A stretch of 45,926 nt of DNA from positions 1-45,926 of the forward strand of contig DJRT01000016.1 in assembly GCA_002437905.1 (NCBI GenBank), given 5' to 3'. A program made the translations under genes and the position numbers. This document shows, one piece after another, positions 23,437 through 31,640 of the stretch. This stretch comes from Ruminococcaceae bacterium UBA6353 (GTDB lineage Bacteria > Bacillota > Clostridia > Oscillospirales > Acutalibacteraceae). Below the pieces are notes generated by a model. That model had not been told where the DNA came from. It searched no databases and worked only from the letters and a program-made list of their open reading frames with translations. Each line of letters starts with the position of its first letter. Positions within the stretch are counted from its first letter, which is position 1.

Positions 23437-24302
23437 TTTGCCGCCTCCTTTTGCGCGTGTTCGCCGGCTTCAAGCCGGGCGGTTTCGCCGGGGGCAAGGG
23501 GATGCGGCTCTCCGCCGTCATGGCAGGCGAACCATACGGTGCGGGCATTTGGATTGCGGACAAAGGAGCCATCCGCTGCAAATTCCAGCCGCCCGAAATC
23601 CCGGCAGTAGCTTTCAATCTCGCTGTTGGTGGCATACCAGATGTCCTCCCGGCCGGCCACCCTTTCGGTAAAGCCTTCGATCAGCGGCCAGTTATCCTCC
23701 CGGCCAAATTCAAAGCTGTGTCCCCACACATAGAACATCTGCGGGGAGGCGGTATATTGTGTGCTGAGAAACCGTTCGGTCAGCTCCGGCAGCGCGGGGT
23801 CGGCATGGTGGCAGGTGGGGTGCAGGGTCATCCAGTCTGCCGGCAGGTCAAAGCGGTGGGTCGGGTGGACCGTGCGGGCGTACCGGATGCCGGCAGAGCG
23901 GCACAGGCGCACCACTTCGTCATTATAGGTGCCATAGGGATAGGCCATGCCGGTGATGCGGCAGCCGAAATGCTGCTCCAGCGCCATGCGGTCGTAGAGA
24001 ATTTGCCCGTAAGAAATGGCCGCAGGCATCTGCTCCAGATGTGGGTGGTCAAGTCCATGGCAGGCCACCTCAAACAGCGGATCGGCATAGAGGTTTTTGG
24101 CATCCTCCAGGGTCAGCCGCTGTGTGGCGGTATAGACCGTGCCGGGCGGCGAAAAAAGACCGCTGTTGAGGTTAAAGGTGCACTTCAGTCCGTGCCGGGC
24201 GAAAATGGCCGCCAACCGCTGATCCTCCATGCAGCCATCATCATAGCTGAGGGTCAGCGCCTTTGTCCGGCCCTGCGGAAAGCGCATATGCAGCTGTTTC
24301 AT
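23433..24302 (-). CDS. NodB-like polysaccharide deacetylase family protein (proximal copy)
   Basis: This is a 289-residue paralogue of the following gene with the same architecture. TLSYDDG, the metal motif ACHGLDHP and the more canonical MAYPYGTYN are present, and a C-terminal tail LAPGETARLEAGE mirrors the partner. No signal peptide is seen. Promoter TTGACA/TACAAT lies 24 bases upstream, and GGGAGG precedes the ATG. Adjacent to a GH2 enzyme, the pair may deacetylate the same intracellular oligosaccharides; this is inference. Confidence 0.87.
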   Translation of the reverse strand: MKQLHMRFPQGRTKALTLSYDDGCMEDQRLAAIFARHGLKCTFNLNSGLFSPPGTVYTATQRLTLEDAKNLYADPLFEVACHGLDHPHLEQMPAAISYGQILYDRMALEQHFGCRITGMAYPYGTYNDEVVRLCRSAGIRYARTVHPTHRFDLPADWMTLHPTCHHADPALPELTERFLSTQYTASPQMFYVWGHSFEFGREDNWPLIEGFTERVAGREDIWYATNSEIESYCRDFGRLEFAADGSFVRNPNARTVWFACHDGGEPHPLAPGETARLEAGEHAQKEAAK

Positions 24303-24325
24303 CGGGTTTCCCTCCCTTTTTTCGT

Positions 24326-24354
24326 ATTGTACCCGGCGGCTGCCGGATTGTCAA
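24326..24354 (-). promoter_or_regulatory. Promoter of the deacetylase pair
   Basis: On the minus strand, -35 TTGACA (24354-24349) and -10 TACAAT (24331-24326) have a 17-base spacer. It starts directly behind the terminator of the GH2 gene. Confidence 0.88.
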
Positions 24355-24356
24355 GC

Positions 24357-24396
24357 AAAAAGCGTGCAGATGATCGGCTCATCTGCACGCTTTTTT
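24357..24396. terminator. Terminator of the GH2 gene
   Basis: AGCGTGCAGATGA pairs with TCATCTGCACGCT with a 4-6 base loop, flanked by A-runs and T-runs. It follows the GH2 stop on the minus strand. Confidence 0.88.
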
Positions 24397-24405
24397 CGGG
24401 GGAAT

Positions 24406-26736
24406 TCAGAAACCTTCAAACTCTGCGGTAAAGCCGAGTGCTTCCAGGTGCTTCAGGTGGGTATCATAGTCCAGCGGGTCGCCGATGCCGGCCGTGTAGT
24501 GGTTCATCCCCTGCACATCGCCCTGCCAGCGGATGCCGTATACCTCGTTCTTCGCCGGCGTAAAGCGGTCGATGCGCACAGCCTCGTCGGGCTGCACCGT
24601 GCAGTGCCCCTCTGCAACGGTGTGTCCGTCGGAGGCGGCGGTGACGGTGTAGCGGACGGTGATCGCGCGGCGCAGATCATTGATCGCCACCAGCGGAAGC
24701 TGCCCTGCCTGCGGCTCGTCGCACATCAGGCAGAAGGGCTGCTGTGAGCGCTTGATGTAATGGTAGGCAAGCTTTTTCACGCCGTACCAGTCCACCACGG
24801 CATCGGAGACCTGCGGCCAGCCGTCGATCAGGTTCCACCAGATGATGCCGGTGCGCCGCCATTTGGCCACCCGGAAATGCTCGATAAAGAATTTCTTGGC
24901 CTCGGCCTGCGAGATCTGGCTCTGCCGGGCAAAATCGGCCAGCGTGCGCCGTGCCGTGCCGAACAGCCGCTCCACCTGCCGGTACATCAGCGGGTTGCGA
25001 TAGGTGTAGCAGCCATCCTCGGCTGTGGGGGAGGCGCCGTGCAGCCGCCACTCCGGGTCGGCGAAGTCACAGCCGTCACCGAGGGACTGCAGCGCCTTTG
25101 GCGAGAGAAATCTTTCCAGTGAGCGGGGGGATGGGCAGCCGTGGTAGCCGGTCTCGGAGGCAAAATGTGCCTGCGAATGCATATAGAAATCGCCCTTGAA
25201 GAAATCCCGCGGACCCCACAAATGGTCCTCGGAGGTCAGGCCGCCCTTTTCAAACGCGACTGCGTCGATATAGGGGGAGCTGGGCAGATAGGGACGCGTA
25301 TAGTCCTCCCGCCGCAGCACGGCCGGGATGACCTGCCGGGTCAGGCGGTTGTCGTTGGGGTCTGCGGCGGCCAGCCGGCGCTCCCCCTGGCGGATCGCCC
25401 GCAGATCGGGCAGCGGCTGGTCACATTCGTTGTCGCCGCTCCACAGCAGCAGGGCGGGGTGGTTGCGCAGACGCTGCACCACGGCGGTCACTTCCTGCTC
25501 CATCAGGCGGCAGGTGCGTTCGTCGTCCGGGTAAATGCCGCACGCCATGGAGAAATCCTGCCAGATCAGGATACCGTGTTCATCACAATACGCATACAGC
25601 AGGTCGTCCGGGTAGATATTGCCGCCCCAGCAGCGGATGATATTGCAGCCGAGGTCGTTCACCATTTCCAGCCCGCGCAGCAGGTATTCCCGGTCGCGGG
25701 AGGGAAAGGCGTCCGCGGGCACCCAGTTTGTGCCCATGGCAAACACTTTTTGTCCGTTGACCAGGAAGACAAACTCCCCGTCATCACCGGCCAGCGGGGT
25801 GCGGTCGAGCCAGACCGTGCGGATGCCGGTGCGGAATTGCTGCGTGGCTGCCACCTGATCGCCCTTGCGCAGGGTCACGGTTACCTCATACAGCTTCGGT
25901 TCGCCATAGTTTTTCGGCCACCACAGCTTGACGGCAGGGACGGTGAAGGCAATCTCCTCATGGGTGCTGAACAGGCGCTTGCCCGCGCGGAAGACCGAGT
26001 CCTCGCAGCGCCCCTCGATCTCCAGGGTGTAGTCCTGCAGATAGTCGTCGTCGGTCTGCCAATCCAGCACAAAATCCAGCTGGGCACTGCCGTCATCGGC
26101 CAGCCGGCGGGTGTACAGGTAGCTGTGCTGGATGTGGGTGCGCGGCCGGTAGTGCAGCGTGACCGGCCGCCACAGGCCGCCGCTCATGATGCGCGGAAGG
26201 ATATCCCAGCCGTACATGTGCGTCGCCTTGCGCAGCTTCAGCTGCTCAAAATTGTAGGGGAGGCTCCAGGCGATCGCCGGCAGCGAAAACTGCCGTGTGT
26301 AGATCTGCGCCGGGATGATATGCACCACCAGGCTGTGGCGGCCGTCGGCCACCGCCAGCGGAAAGGTGTGGGGGATAAACATATTCTCCGTTTTTCCCAG
26401 CAGCTTGCCGTCCAGATAGATCTCGGCGGCGGTATCAATGCCGCCGAATTCCAGCAGGGTATCGCAGCCCGGCCGGGCGGCCGTGTCAAACTCGGTGCAG
26501 TACCACAAATGCCGGTTTTCCAGCTTTTGTGCCTGCAGCACATTGTCTGCGTAGTAAAGGTCCTCCAGCAGCCCCTCCCGCATCAGATCCAGTTCAAAAT
26601 TTCCGGGCACAGAGGCCGGAATGGTGTCGTGCGGATTGGCCAGCACCGCGGCGGCGGTGCGCAGCTCCAGCCCCTGCGCCGCGACCTCGGCATGGGGTAT
26701 AACAGCCAGACGCCAGTTTTGGATGATTTCTTGCAT
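24406..26736 (-). CDS. GH2-family beta-mannosidase-like glycoside hydrolase
   Basis: This is a 776-residue cytoplasmic enzyme. It has an N-terminal jelly-roll domain (residues about 1-185), an immunoglobulin-like domain (about 190-305) and a TIM barrel. The acid/base is Glu437 in WSGDNECD and the nucleophile is Glu528 in SETGYHG, followed by a short C-terminal beta domain. The overall plan and GGNIYPDDLLYAYCDEHGILIWQDF are those of beta-mannosidases in GH2. AGAGGTG lies ahead of the ATG. It is divergent from an AraC regulator that probably controls it, and it is followed by two NodB-like genes in the same direction with their own promoter. Confidence 0.88.
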   Translation of the reverse strand: MQEIIQNWRLAVIPHAEVAAQGLELRTAAAVLANPHDTIPASVPGNFELDLMREGLLEDLYYADNVLQAQKLENRHLWYCTEFDTAARPGCDTLLEFGGIDTAAEIYLDGKLLGKTENMFIPHTFPLAVADGRHSLVVHIIPAQIYTRQFSLPAIAWSLPYNFEQLKLRKATHMYGWDILPRIMSGGLWRPVTLHYRPRTHIQHSYLYTRRLADDGSAQLDFVLDWQTDDDYLQDYTLEIEGRCEDSVFRAGKRLFSTHEEIAFTVPAVKLWWPKNYGEPKLYEVTVTLRKGDQVAATQQFRTGIRTVWLDRTPLAGDDGEFVFLVNGQKVFAMGTNWVPADAFPSRDREYLLRGLEMVNDLGCNIIRCWGGNIYPDDLLYAYCDEHGILIWQDFSMACGIYPDDERTCRLMEQEVTAVVQRLRNHPALLLWSGDNECDQPLPDLRAIRQGERRLAAADPNDNRLTRQVIPAVLRREDYTRPYLPSSPYIDAVAFEKGGLTSEDHLWGPRDFFKGDFYMHSQAHFASETGYHGCPSPRSLERFLSPKALQSLGDGCDFADPEWRLHGASPTAEDGCYTYRNPLMYRQVERLFGTARRTLADFARQSQISQAEAKKFFIEHFRVAKWRRTGIIWWNLIDGWPQVSDAVVDWYGVKKLAYHYIKRSQQPFCLMCDEPQAGQLPLVAINDLRRAITVRYTVTAASDGHTVAEGHCTVQPDEAVRIDRFTPAKNEVYGIRWQGDVQGMNHYTAGIGDPLDYDTHLKHLEALGFTAEFEGF

Positions 26737-26757
26737 GTTGCTTCACCTCTTACCCGC

Positions 26758-26787
26758 ATTATAGCGCGCAGAGAACCGCTCTGTCGC
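26758..26787 (-). promoter_or_regulatory. GH2 promoter with embedded inverted repeat
   Basis: On the minus strand a perfect -10 TATAAT (26763-26758) lies 22 bases before the GH2 start, with a weak -35 (GCGACA-like, 18-base spacer). The spacer is occupied by an inverted repeat GCGCGCAGAG...CTCTGTCGCGC (26765-26789) with one unpaired T, placed where a regulator would block or assist polymerase. Confidence 0.55.
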
Positions 26788-26850
26788 GCAGTTTTACGCG
26801 AATAATCCGCAAGATTTTGCGTTTTTTCTTGAAAAAAGCGAAAAACTGCG
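26787..26850. promoter_or_regulatory. Paired 13-base inverted sites in the GH2/AraC divergent region
   Basis: CGCAGTTTTACGC (26787-26799) and GCGAAAAACTGCG (26838-26850) are inverted copies matching at 12 of 13 positions. The first abuts the GH2 promoter and the second fills the spacer of the AraC promoter. This layout fits AraC-family binding with mutual control of the two genes. Confidence 0.5.
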
Positions 26851-26857
26851 GTATTCT
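26829..26857 (+). promoter_or_regulatory. Promoter of the AraC regulator
   Basis: TTGAAA (26829-26834) and TATTCT (26852-26857) are separated by 17 bases. Confidence 0.75.
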
Positions 26858-26924
26858 ATGTTCCGAAAGCGTAGGAGATAGCGCCCTCTTTATAGGGGCT
26901 GGAACAGGAAGCGGAGGTGAGCGT

Positions 26925-27722
26925 ATGCCGGAGACAAAAACCGAGTGGCCGCTCTTTTCCCGGCAGGAGTACCTGCCGGATGGCCGGCATCTGTGTGCGG
27001 GCTTCCGGGAGGGGACGGTTTTTCCGCTGCATGCGCATGAGTATTACGAGATGGAGGCGGTGGCGCAGGGCAGCGGCTGTCAGTGGATCAATGGCCGCCG
27101 GATGCCGCTGCGGCCGGGCAGCATCTACCTGCTCTCGCCCGGCGATTTTCACAAGATCACACAGGCGGAGGGGCTGCTGCTGTGCAATATCGTGTTTGAC
27201 GAGACCGTTCTGCCGCCGGAGGCCTGCCGGCCGCTTTTCGGCACCCTGCCGTTTTGCCGGCAGCTGGAGGAGCCGGTTCTGCAGCGGCTGCTGACGGCGG
27301 CCGGGCTGCTGGAGACGGAGCCGGACGCACAGGCGGCCGCGGCGTTGGCGCAGTATGTTTTCCGGCTGTGTGCCGGCGGCGGTGCAGCGCTGGCGCCGCT
27401 GACCCCGGTGCAGCGGGCGGTGGTGTATGTGCAGGAGCATTTCCGCGATGCGCCCTCGCTGGCGCAGGCAGCCGCTGTGGCCTGCCTGTCGCCGACCTAT
27501 TTCGGCGCGCAGTTCCGGCAGGCCGTGGGCTGTACCTATGTGGAGTACCTGAACCGCTGCCGGGTGGATTGCGCCCGGATGCTGCTGCGGCAGGGCGTTT
27601 CGGTTACCGAGGCGTGCTTTGGCTCCGGCTTTGGCTCGGTTTCCGGGTTTTTGTACACCTTCCGCCGGCAGACGGGTCTTACGCCGCAGGCGTACCGCGC
27701 CGCCGCCCTCGGTAGGAGGTAA
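26925..27722 (+). CDS. AraC-family transcriptional regulator (GH2-linked)
   Basis: This is a 265-residue regulator. An N-terminal cupin domain binds the ligand (FPLHAHEYYEMEAVAQGSG, LLSPGDFHKI). The C-terminal double helix-turn-helix domain includes SPTYFGAQFRQAVG and the family end FLYTFRRQTGLTPQAYR. The ATG at 26925 has GGAGGTG ahead; in-frame codons upstream to 26817 lack a site. It is divergent from the GH2 gene and likely senses a sugar released from its substrate. Confidence 0.9.
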   Translation: MPETKTEWPLFSRQEYLPDGRHLCAGFREGTVFPLHAHEYYEMEAVAQGSGCQWINGRRMPLRPGSIYLLSPGDFHKITQAEGLLLCNIVFDETVLPPEACRPLFGTLPFCRQLEEPVLQRLLTAAGLLETEPDAQAAAALAQYVFRLCAGGGAALAPLTPVQRAVVYVQEHFRDAPSLAQAAAVACLSPTYFGAQFRQAVGCTYVEYLNRCRVDCARMLLRQGVSVTEACFGSGFGSVSGFLYTFRRQTGLTPQAYRAAALGRR

Positions 27723-27765
27723 GGCGGCCGCCTTTGCCGGATACGAATTCGATACGAAAAAGCCC

Positions 27766-27794
27766 TTGAATTTTCCGCCTGTTTGTGTCATAAT
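27766..27794 (+). promoter_or_regulatory. Promoter of galM
   Basis: TTGAAT (27766-27771), a 17-base spacer and CATAAT (27789-27794) lie about 76 bases before the galM start. Confidence 0.7.
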
Positions 27795-27870
27795 AGAAAT
27801 ACCATTCCTATCCGGGCGGCAGGATGCCGCCGCACCGGGGGGAAGACTGAACGGGAGGACATAAACGGCT

Positions 27871-28920
27871 ATGAGCGTTACAGCAGAATATTTCGGTACA
27901 CTGGAGAATGGACAGAAGGTGCAGCGCTTCACCCTGCACAATGCAGCCGGCACGGCGGTTTCCGTGCTGGATTACGGCGCTACGCTGCAATCCTTTGTTT
28001 TTCAGGGCAAGGATATTATCCTTGGCTACGACACGATCGAGGGCTATACCCACGCCAATGGCTCCTACATCGGTGCAACGGTTGGCCGCTTTGCCAACCG
28101 GATCGCCCGTGGGCGGTTTACGCTGAATGGTAAGGAATACGCGCTGGCGTGCAACGAGGCCAGCCGCGGCGGGCACCTGCACGGCGGCAATGTGGGCTTT
28201 GATAAGAAAATCTGGCAGTGCACGGTGCTGGACAGCGGCGATGCGCCGGCGGTGCGTTTTGCCTATACCAGCCCGGATGGGGAGGAGAACTATCCCGGTA
28301 CGCTGCATGTCAGTGTTACCTTCACACTTTCGGCGGATGATACGCTCGGTCTGCATTACCATGCCGCTGCAGAGCAGGATACCATCCTGAATTTGACCAA
28401 CCACAGCTATTTCAATGTGAACGGCTACGATGGCGGAGATGTGCTGGATACGCAGCTTTGCATCCATGCAGACGAGATCACCCCGGTGGACGAGGTGCTG
28501 ATCCCCACCGGCGAGTACATGCCGGTGGATGGTACGCCGCTGGATATGCGGCAGCCCAAGCCCATCGGCGAGGTGGTGCGCGGCGACCATCCGCAGATCG
28601 CGGTGGCCGGCGGCATCGACCACAACTTTGTGCTGGCGCACGAAAAGGGCGCGCTGCGCGAGGCGGCGACCGCCTATAGCCCCCGTACCGGCATCCGGCT
28701 GACCTGTTCGACCGATCTGCCCGGTATTCAGGTGTATTCCGCCAATTTCCTGCAGGAGGAAAGCGGCAAGGGTGGCCTCAAGTGGGGGCAGTACGGCGGA
28801 TTTTGCATGGAAACGCAGTTCTTCCCGGATGCCATCAACCACGAAAACTTCCCGTCGGTCGTGCTGCGTGCCGGCGAGACGCTGGACAGCGATACCCTCT
28901 TCCATGTGGAAAAAGACTGA
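27871..28920 (+). CDS. galM: Aldose 1-epimerase (mutarotase)
   Basis: This is a 349-residue enzyme interconverting alpha and beta anomers of galactose, glucose and similar sugars. Family motifs NRIARGRFTLNGKEY, the catalytic His in NLTNHSYFN and the C-terminal Glu in FCMETQFFPDA are present, with normal length. GGGAGG lies about 12 bases before the ATG, slightly farther than usual. It is cytoplasmic, with rsmD starting 16 bases later. Confidence 0.94.
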   Translation: MSVTAEYFGTLENGQKVQRFTLHNAAGTAVSVLDYGATLQSFVFQGKDIILGYDTIEGYTHANGSYIGATVGRFANRIARGRFTLNGKEYALACNEASRGGHLHGGNVGFDKKIWQCTVLDSGDAPAVRFAYTSPDGEENYPGTLHVSVTFTLSADDTLGLHYHAAAEQDTILNLTNHSYFNVNGYDGGDVLDTQLCIHADEITPVDEVLIPTGEYMPVDGTPLDMRQPKPIGEVVRGDHPQIAVAGGIDHNFVLAHEKGALREAATAYSPRTGIRLTCSTDLPGIQVYSANFLQEESGKGGLKWGQYGGFCMETQFFPDAINHENFPSVVLRAGETLDSDTLFHVEKD

Positions 28921-28935
28921 GAAAGGCATGAGTAT

Positions 28936-29499
28936 ATGCGCGTGATCACCGGGGCGGCCAGGGGCTGCCGCCTGGATACCCTGCCCGGCGAGGACACCCG
29001 TCCCACCGGCGAACGGGTCAAGGAGGCCTTGTTCTCCGCCATTCAATTTGAGATTGAGGGACGCCGGGTGCTGGATCTGTTTGCCGGCTCCGGTCAGCTG
29101 GGCATCGAGGCACTCAGCCGCGGCGCGGCCGCCTGTGTGTTCGTTGACCGCAATCCGGCAGCGGTGCAGCTTATCCTGGGCAATCTGCAGCGTACCGGCC
29201 TGTATGCCCATGCGCAGGTGGTGGGCACCGAGGCGCTGACCTATCTTACCCGCCCGAAGGAAGCATTTGATCTGGTATTTCTGGACCCGCCGTATGCCGC
29301 CGGCCTGCTTTTGCCGGCGCTGGAGCGGGTGGCACCGCTGGTGCGTGAGGGCGGCGTGATCGTGTGCGAGAGCGACGAGGGCACCGAGCTGCCGGAGACG
29401 GTTGCCGGTTTCTGCCTGGAGCGTATGCGGCGCTATGGCCGTGTGCATCTGCACTATTACCGCCGCCCGGCGGCGGAGCCTGAGGAGGGTGCGGTATGA
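28936..29499 (+). CDS. rsmD: 16S rRNA (guanine(966)-N2)-methyltransferase
   Basis: This is a 187-residue SAM-dependent methyltransferase. The SAM-binding loop is LDLFAGSGQLGIEALSRGA and the catalytic motif is LDPPYA. The N-terminal signature is RVITGAARGCRL. It overlaps coaD by 4 bases, the standard rsmD-coaD pair of Bacillota. Confidence 0.96.
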   Translation: MRVITGAARGCRLDTLPGEDTRPTGERVKEALFSAIQFEIEGRRVLDLFAGSGQLGIEALSRGAAACVFVDRNPAAVQLILGNLQRTGLYAHAQVVGTEALTYLTRPKEAFDLVFLDPPYAAGLLLPALERVAPLVREGGVIVCESDEGTELPETVAGFCLERMRRYGRVHLHYYRRPAAEPEEGAV

Positions 29500-30008
29500 A
29501 AATTGCGGTGTGTCCGGGCAGCTTTGACCCGGTAACGCTGGGGCATATGGACATTATCCGCCGGGCATCGCAGCTTTTTGACCGGGTGATCGTGGTGGTG
29601 ATGACCAATGCCTCCAAGCAGCCGCTGTTTACGCAGGTGCAGCGCATGGAGCTGCTGAACCGCGCTGTGCAGGCCGAGGGGCTTGCCAATGTGGTGGTGG
29701 ATTGCTATGACGGCCTGCTGGCCGATTATGTGCAGCAGCACGCGGCGGATGTGGTCGTGAAGGGCCTGCGCGCTATGTCGGATTTTGAGTACGAATTCCA
29801 GATGGCATTGACCAACCGCAAGCTCAATCCGCGGGCGGAAACGGTGTTTTTGACGACAACGGCGGAGCATATGTACCTTTCCTCCAGCCTTGTCAAGCAG
29901 GTGGCCCACTATGGGGGCGATATTTCCGGCTTTGTTCCGCCGTGCATCATTGCCGATATTGCAGAAAAATACAGAAAGGACCGTTTGAACGATGAGTGTC
30001 ACAATTGA
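29496..30008 (+). CDS. coaD: Phosphopantetheine adenylyltransferase
   Basis: This is a 170-residue nucleotidyltransferase of CoA synthesis. It contains GSFDPVTLGHMDII with the (T/H)xGH nucleotide-binding motif, VVKGLRAMSDFEYE, and the C-terminal YLSSSLVKQV. It overlaps rsmD by 4 bases and the next gene by 17. Confidence 0.97.
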   Translation: MKIAVCPGSFDPVTLGHMDIIRRASQLFDRVIVVVMTNASKQPLFTQVQRMELLNRAVQAEGLANVVVDCYDGLLADYVQQHAADVVVKGLRAMSDFEYEFQMALTNRKLNPRAETVFLTTTAEHMYLSSSLVKQVAHYGGDISGFVPPCIIADIAEKYRKDRLNDECHN

Positions 30009-30474
30009 GGAAATTCTGGAGCAGATTGATGATATGCTGGATGCCGCCTGGGCGATGCCCCTTTCCGGCGGCAAGGTGGTCGTGGATGCGGAAAAGCTGC
30101 GCGGCCTGATCGACGCGGTGCGGGGCAATATGCCTTCGGAGGTGCGCCAGGCGCGGGCAATCGTGCAGGACCGCGCGGATATCCTGAGCACAGCCAAAAA
30201 GGAGGCAGAGTCCATCATCCGCAATGCGGAGGAGCGCCGCAACCAGATCCTGGTACGGGAGGAGATTGTGGTGCAGGCGCAGGAGCGGGCAAACGAGATC
30301 CAGGCGCAGACGCAAAAGCGTGTGCGCGATATGCGCAAGACGGCGCAGGAATTTACGGATGATCTGCTGCGCCATACCGAGGAGGTGCTGGCCCAGCAGG
30401 TGGCACAGGTGCGCCAGGCACGGCTGAACCTGCGCAGCGGCGCCAAGCAGGATACGGGGGCCGAGAAGCAGTAA
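29992..30474 (+). CDS. Coiled-coil protein next to coaD
   Basis: This is a 160-residue soluble protein that is almost entirely helical. A long coiled coil runs from about residue 50 to 140, rich in Ala, Glu, Gln and Arg. It resembles the coiled-coil ATPase (V-type subunit H-like or DivIVA-like) proteins annotated beside coaD in many Clostridia, but it lacks any nucleotide-binding motif. It overlaps coaD by 17 bases and precedes an LCP wall enzyme by one base. A role at the envelope or division site is possible from context only. Confidence 0.75.
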   Translation: MSVTIEEILEQIDDMLDAAWAMPLSGGKVVVDAEKLRGLIDAVRGNMPSEVRQARAIVQDRADILSTAKKEAESIIRNAEERRNQILVREEIVVQAQERANEIQAQTQKRVRDMRKTAQEFTDDLLRHTEEVLAQQVAQVRQARLNLRSGAKQDTGAEKQ

Positions 30475-30475
30475 T

Positions 30476-31594
30476 ATGAAGCAAAAGGGTTCCCATTCTG
30501 TGCATAGCCGCAGACGACGCCTCTACGCCCGGCGCGTGGTGATCGTGGTTGTGGCTGTGCTGTTGGTCGTCGGCCTGCTGGTCGGCGTCGGCTGCCTGCT
30601 TCTGCCGAAGTACCGGTATAAGCCGGTGCCGGATGCAGCCTCGGAGCTCGGCATTGACGAAACGGATGTCAAGTTTGATAAAAAGATCATCAATGTGGCG
30701 CTGTTCGGGCTGGATTCGCGTAAGCCGGATACCTTCACGGGGCTTTCGGACTGTGTGATGATCCTCAGCCTGAATACCGAGACCAAGCAGGTCAAGGTCT
30801 TTTCCGTCATGCGGGATTCGCTGGTGCCGATCCGGCGCAACGAAACGGTGAGCTACAATAAGCTGAACAGTGTGTACCAGCTTGGCGGCTCGTCCCTGGC
30901 CATCAAGACCCTCAATGAGTGCTTCGGCCTGGATATTTCCGAGTATGTCACGGTCAATTTCTATGGCCTTGCGCATATTATCGACGCCGTCGGCGGCGTG
31001 GATGTCACCCTCACCCAGGAGGAAGTGACTGCCCGCGGTACGACCCACCAATCCGGCATCAACGACTATATTGACGAGATCTGCCAGTATATGGGCGAGG
31101 ATGTGCGCAGCAACCGCATCACAACGGCCGGCACCCAGCATGTGAACGGTATCCAGGCCGTGGCGTATTCCCGCATCCGGTATGTGAAGAATACCTGGGG
31201 CGGCGTGGATGACTTTGGCCGCACTGACCGGCAGCGGTATGTGATGGAACAGCTTTTTAATAAGGCACTGACCCTCTCCAAGACGCAGTATGTCAGCCTG
31301 GCTAAGGCACTGCTTCCGTATGTGGAGACCTCGCTGTCCTACCGGGAGATTCTGAGCCTGGCGACCGGGATATTGCTGAAATCGCCCACCTTTGAGCAAA
31401 TGCGTATCCCGCGGTATGAGTTTGTGATGGATCCGCCGCACGGAAAATGGGGCAGCGCGGTGTATTACGATCTCGACTACGCCTCGCGGGTGATCCGGGC
31501 GGTCATCTATGACAATATGACGATTGACCAGTACGAAGAGCTGCATCCGGTGGAGAAAAATGACTGGTATGCCAAGCGAAAAACGACCAAATAA
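30476..31594 (+). CDS. LytR-CpsA-Psr (LCP) family protein
   Basis: This is a 372-residue membrane protein with a basic cytoplasmic head, one transmembrane helix (about 20-45) and an extracellular LCP domain. The conserved FGLDSR, SDCVMILSLN, FSVMRDSLVPI and later RTDRQRYVMEQ supply the Arg and Asp residues that bind the polyprenyl pyrophosphate. LCP enzymes attach teichoic acids or capsular polymers to peptidoglycan. It is the last gene of the galM-rsmD-coaD run, with a terminator after it. Confidence 0.93.
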   Translation: MKQKGSHSVHSRRRRLYARRVVIVVVAVLLVVGLLVGVGCLLLPKYRYKPVPDAASELGIDETDVKFDKKIINVALFGLDSRKPDTFTGLSDCVMILSLNTETKQVKVFSVMRDSLVPIRRNETVSYNKLNSVYQLGGSSLAIKTLNECFGLDISEYVTVNFYGLAHIIDAVGGVDVTLTQEEVTARGTTHQSGINDYIDEICQYMGEDVRSNRITTAGTQHVNGIQAVAYSRIRYVKNTWGGVDDFGRTDRQRYVMEQLFNKALTLSKTQYVSLAKALLPYVETSLSYREILSLATGILLKSPTFEQMRIPRYEFVMDPPHGKWGSAVYYDLDYASRVIRAVIYDNMTIDQYEELHPVEKNDWYAKRKTTK

Positions 31595-31599
31595 CGAAA

Positions 31600-31640
31600 C
31601 AAACAGTGGCAGACTTCATACTCTGCCACTGTTTTTTTAG
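31600..31640. terminator. Bidirectional terminator
   Basis: AAACAGTGGCAGA (31601-31613) pairs with TCTGCCACTGTTT (31622-31634), followed by a T-run. It lies between the convergent LCP and AraC genes. Confidence 0.9.
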
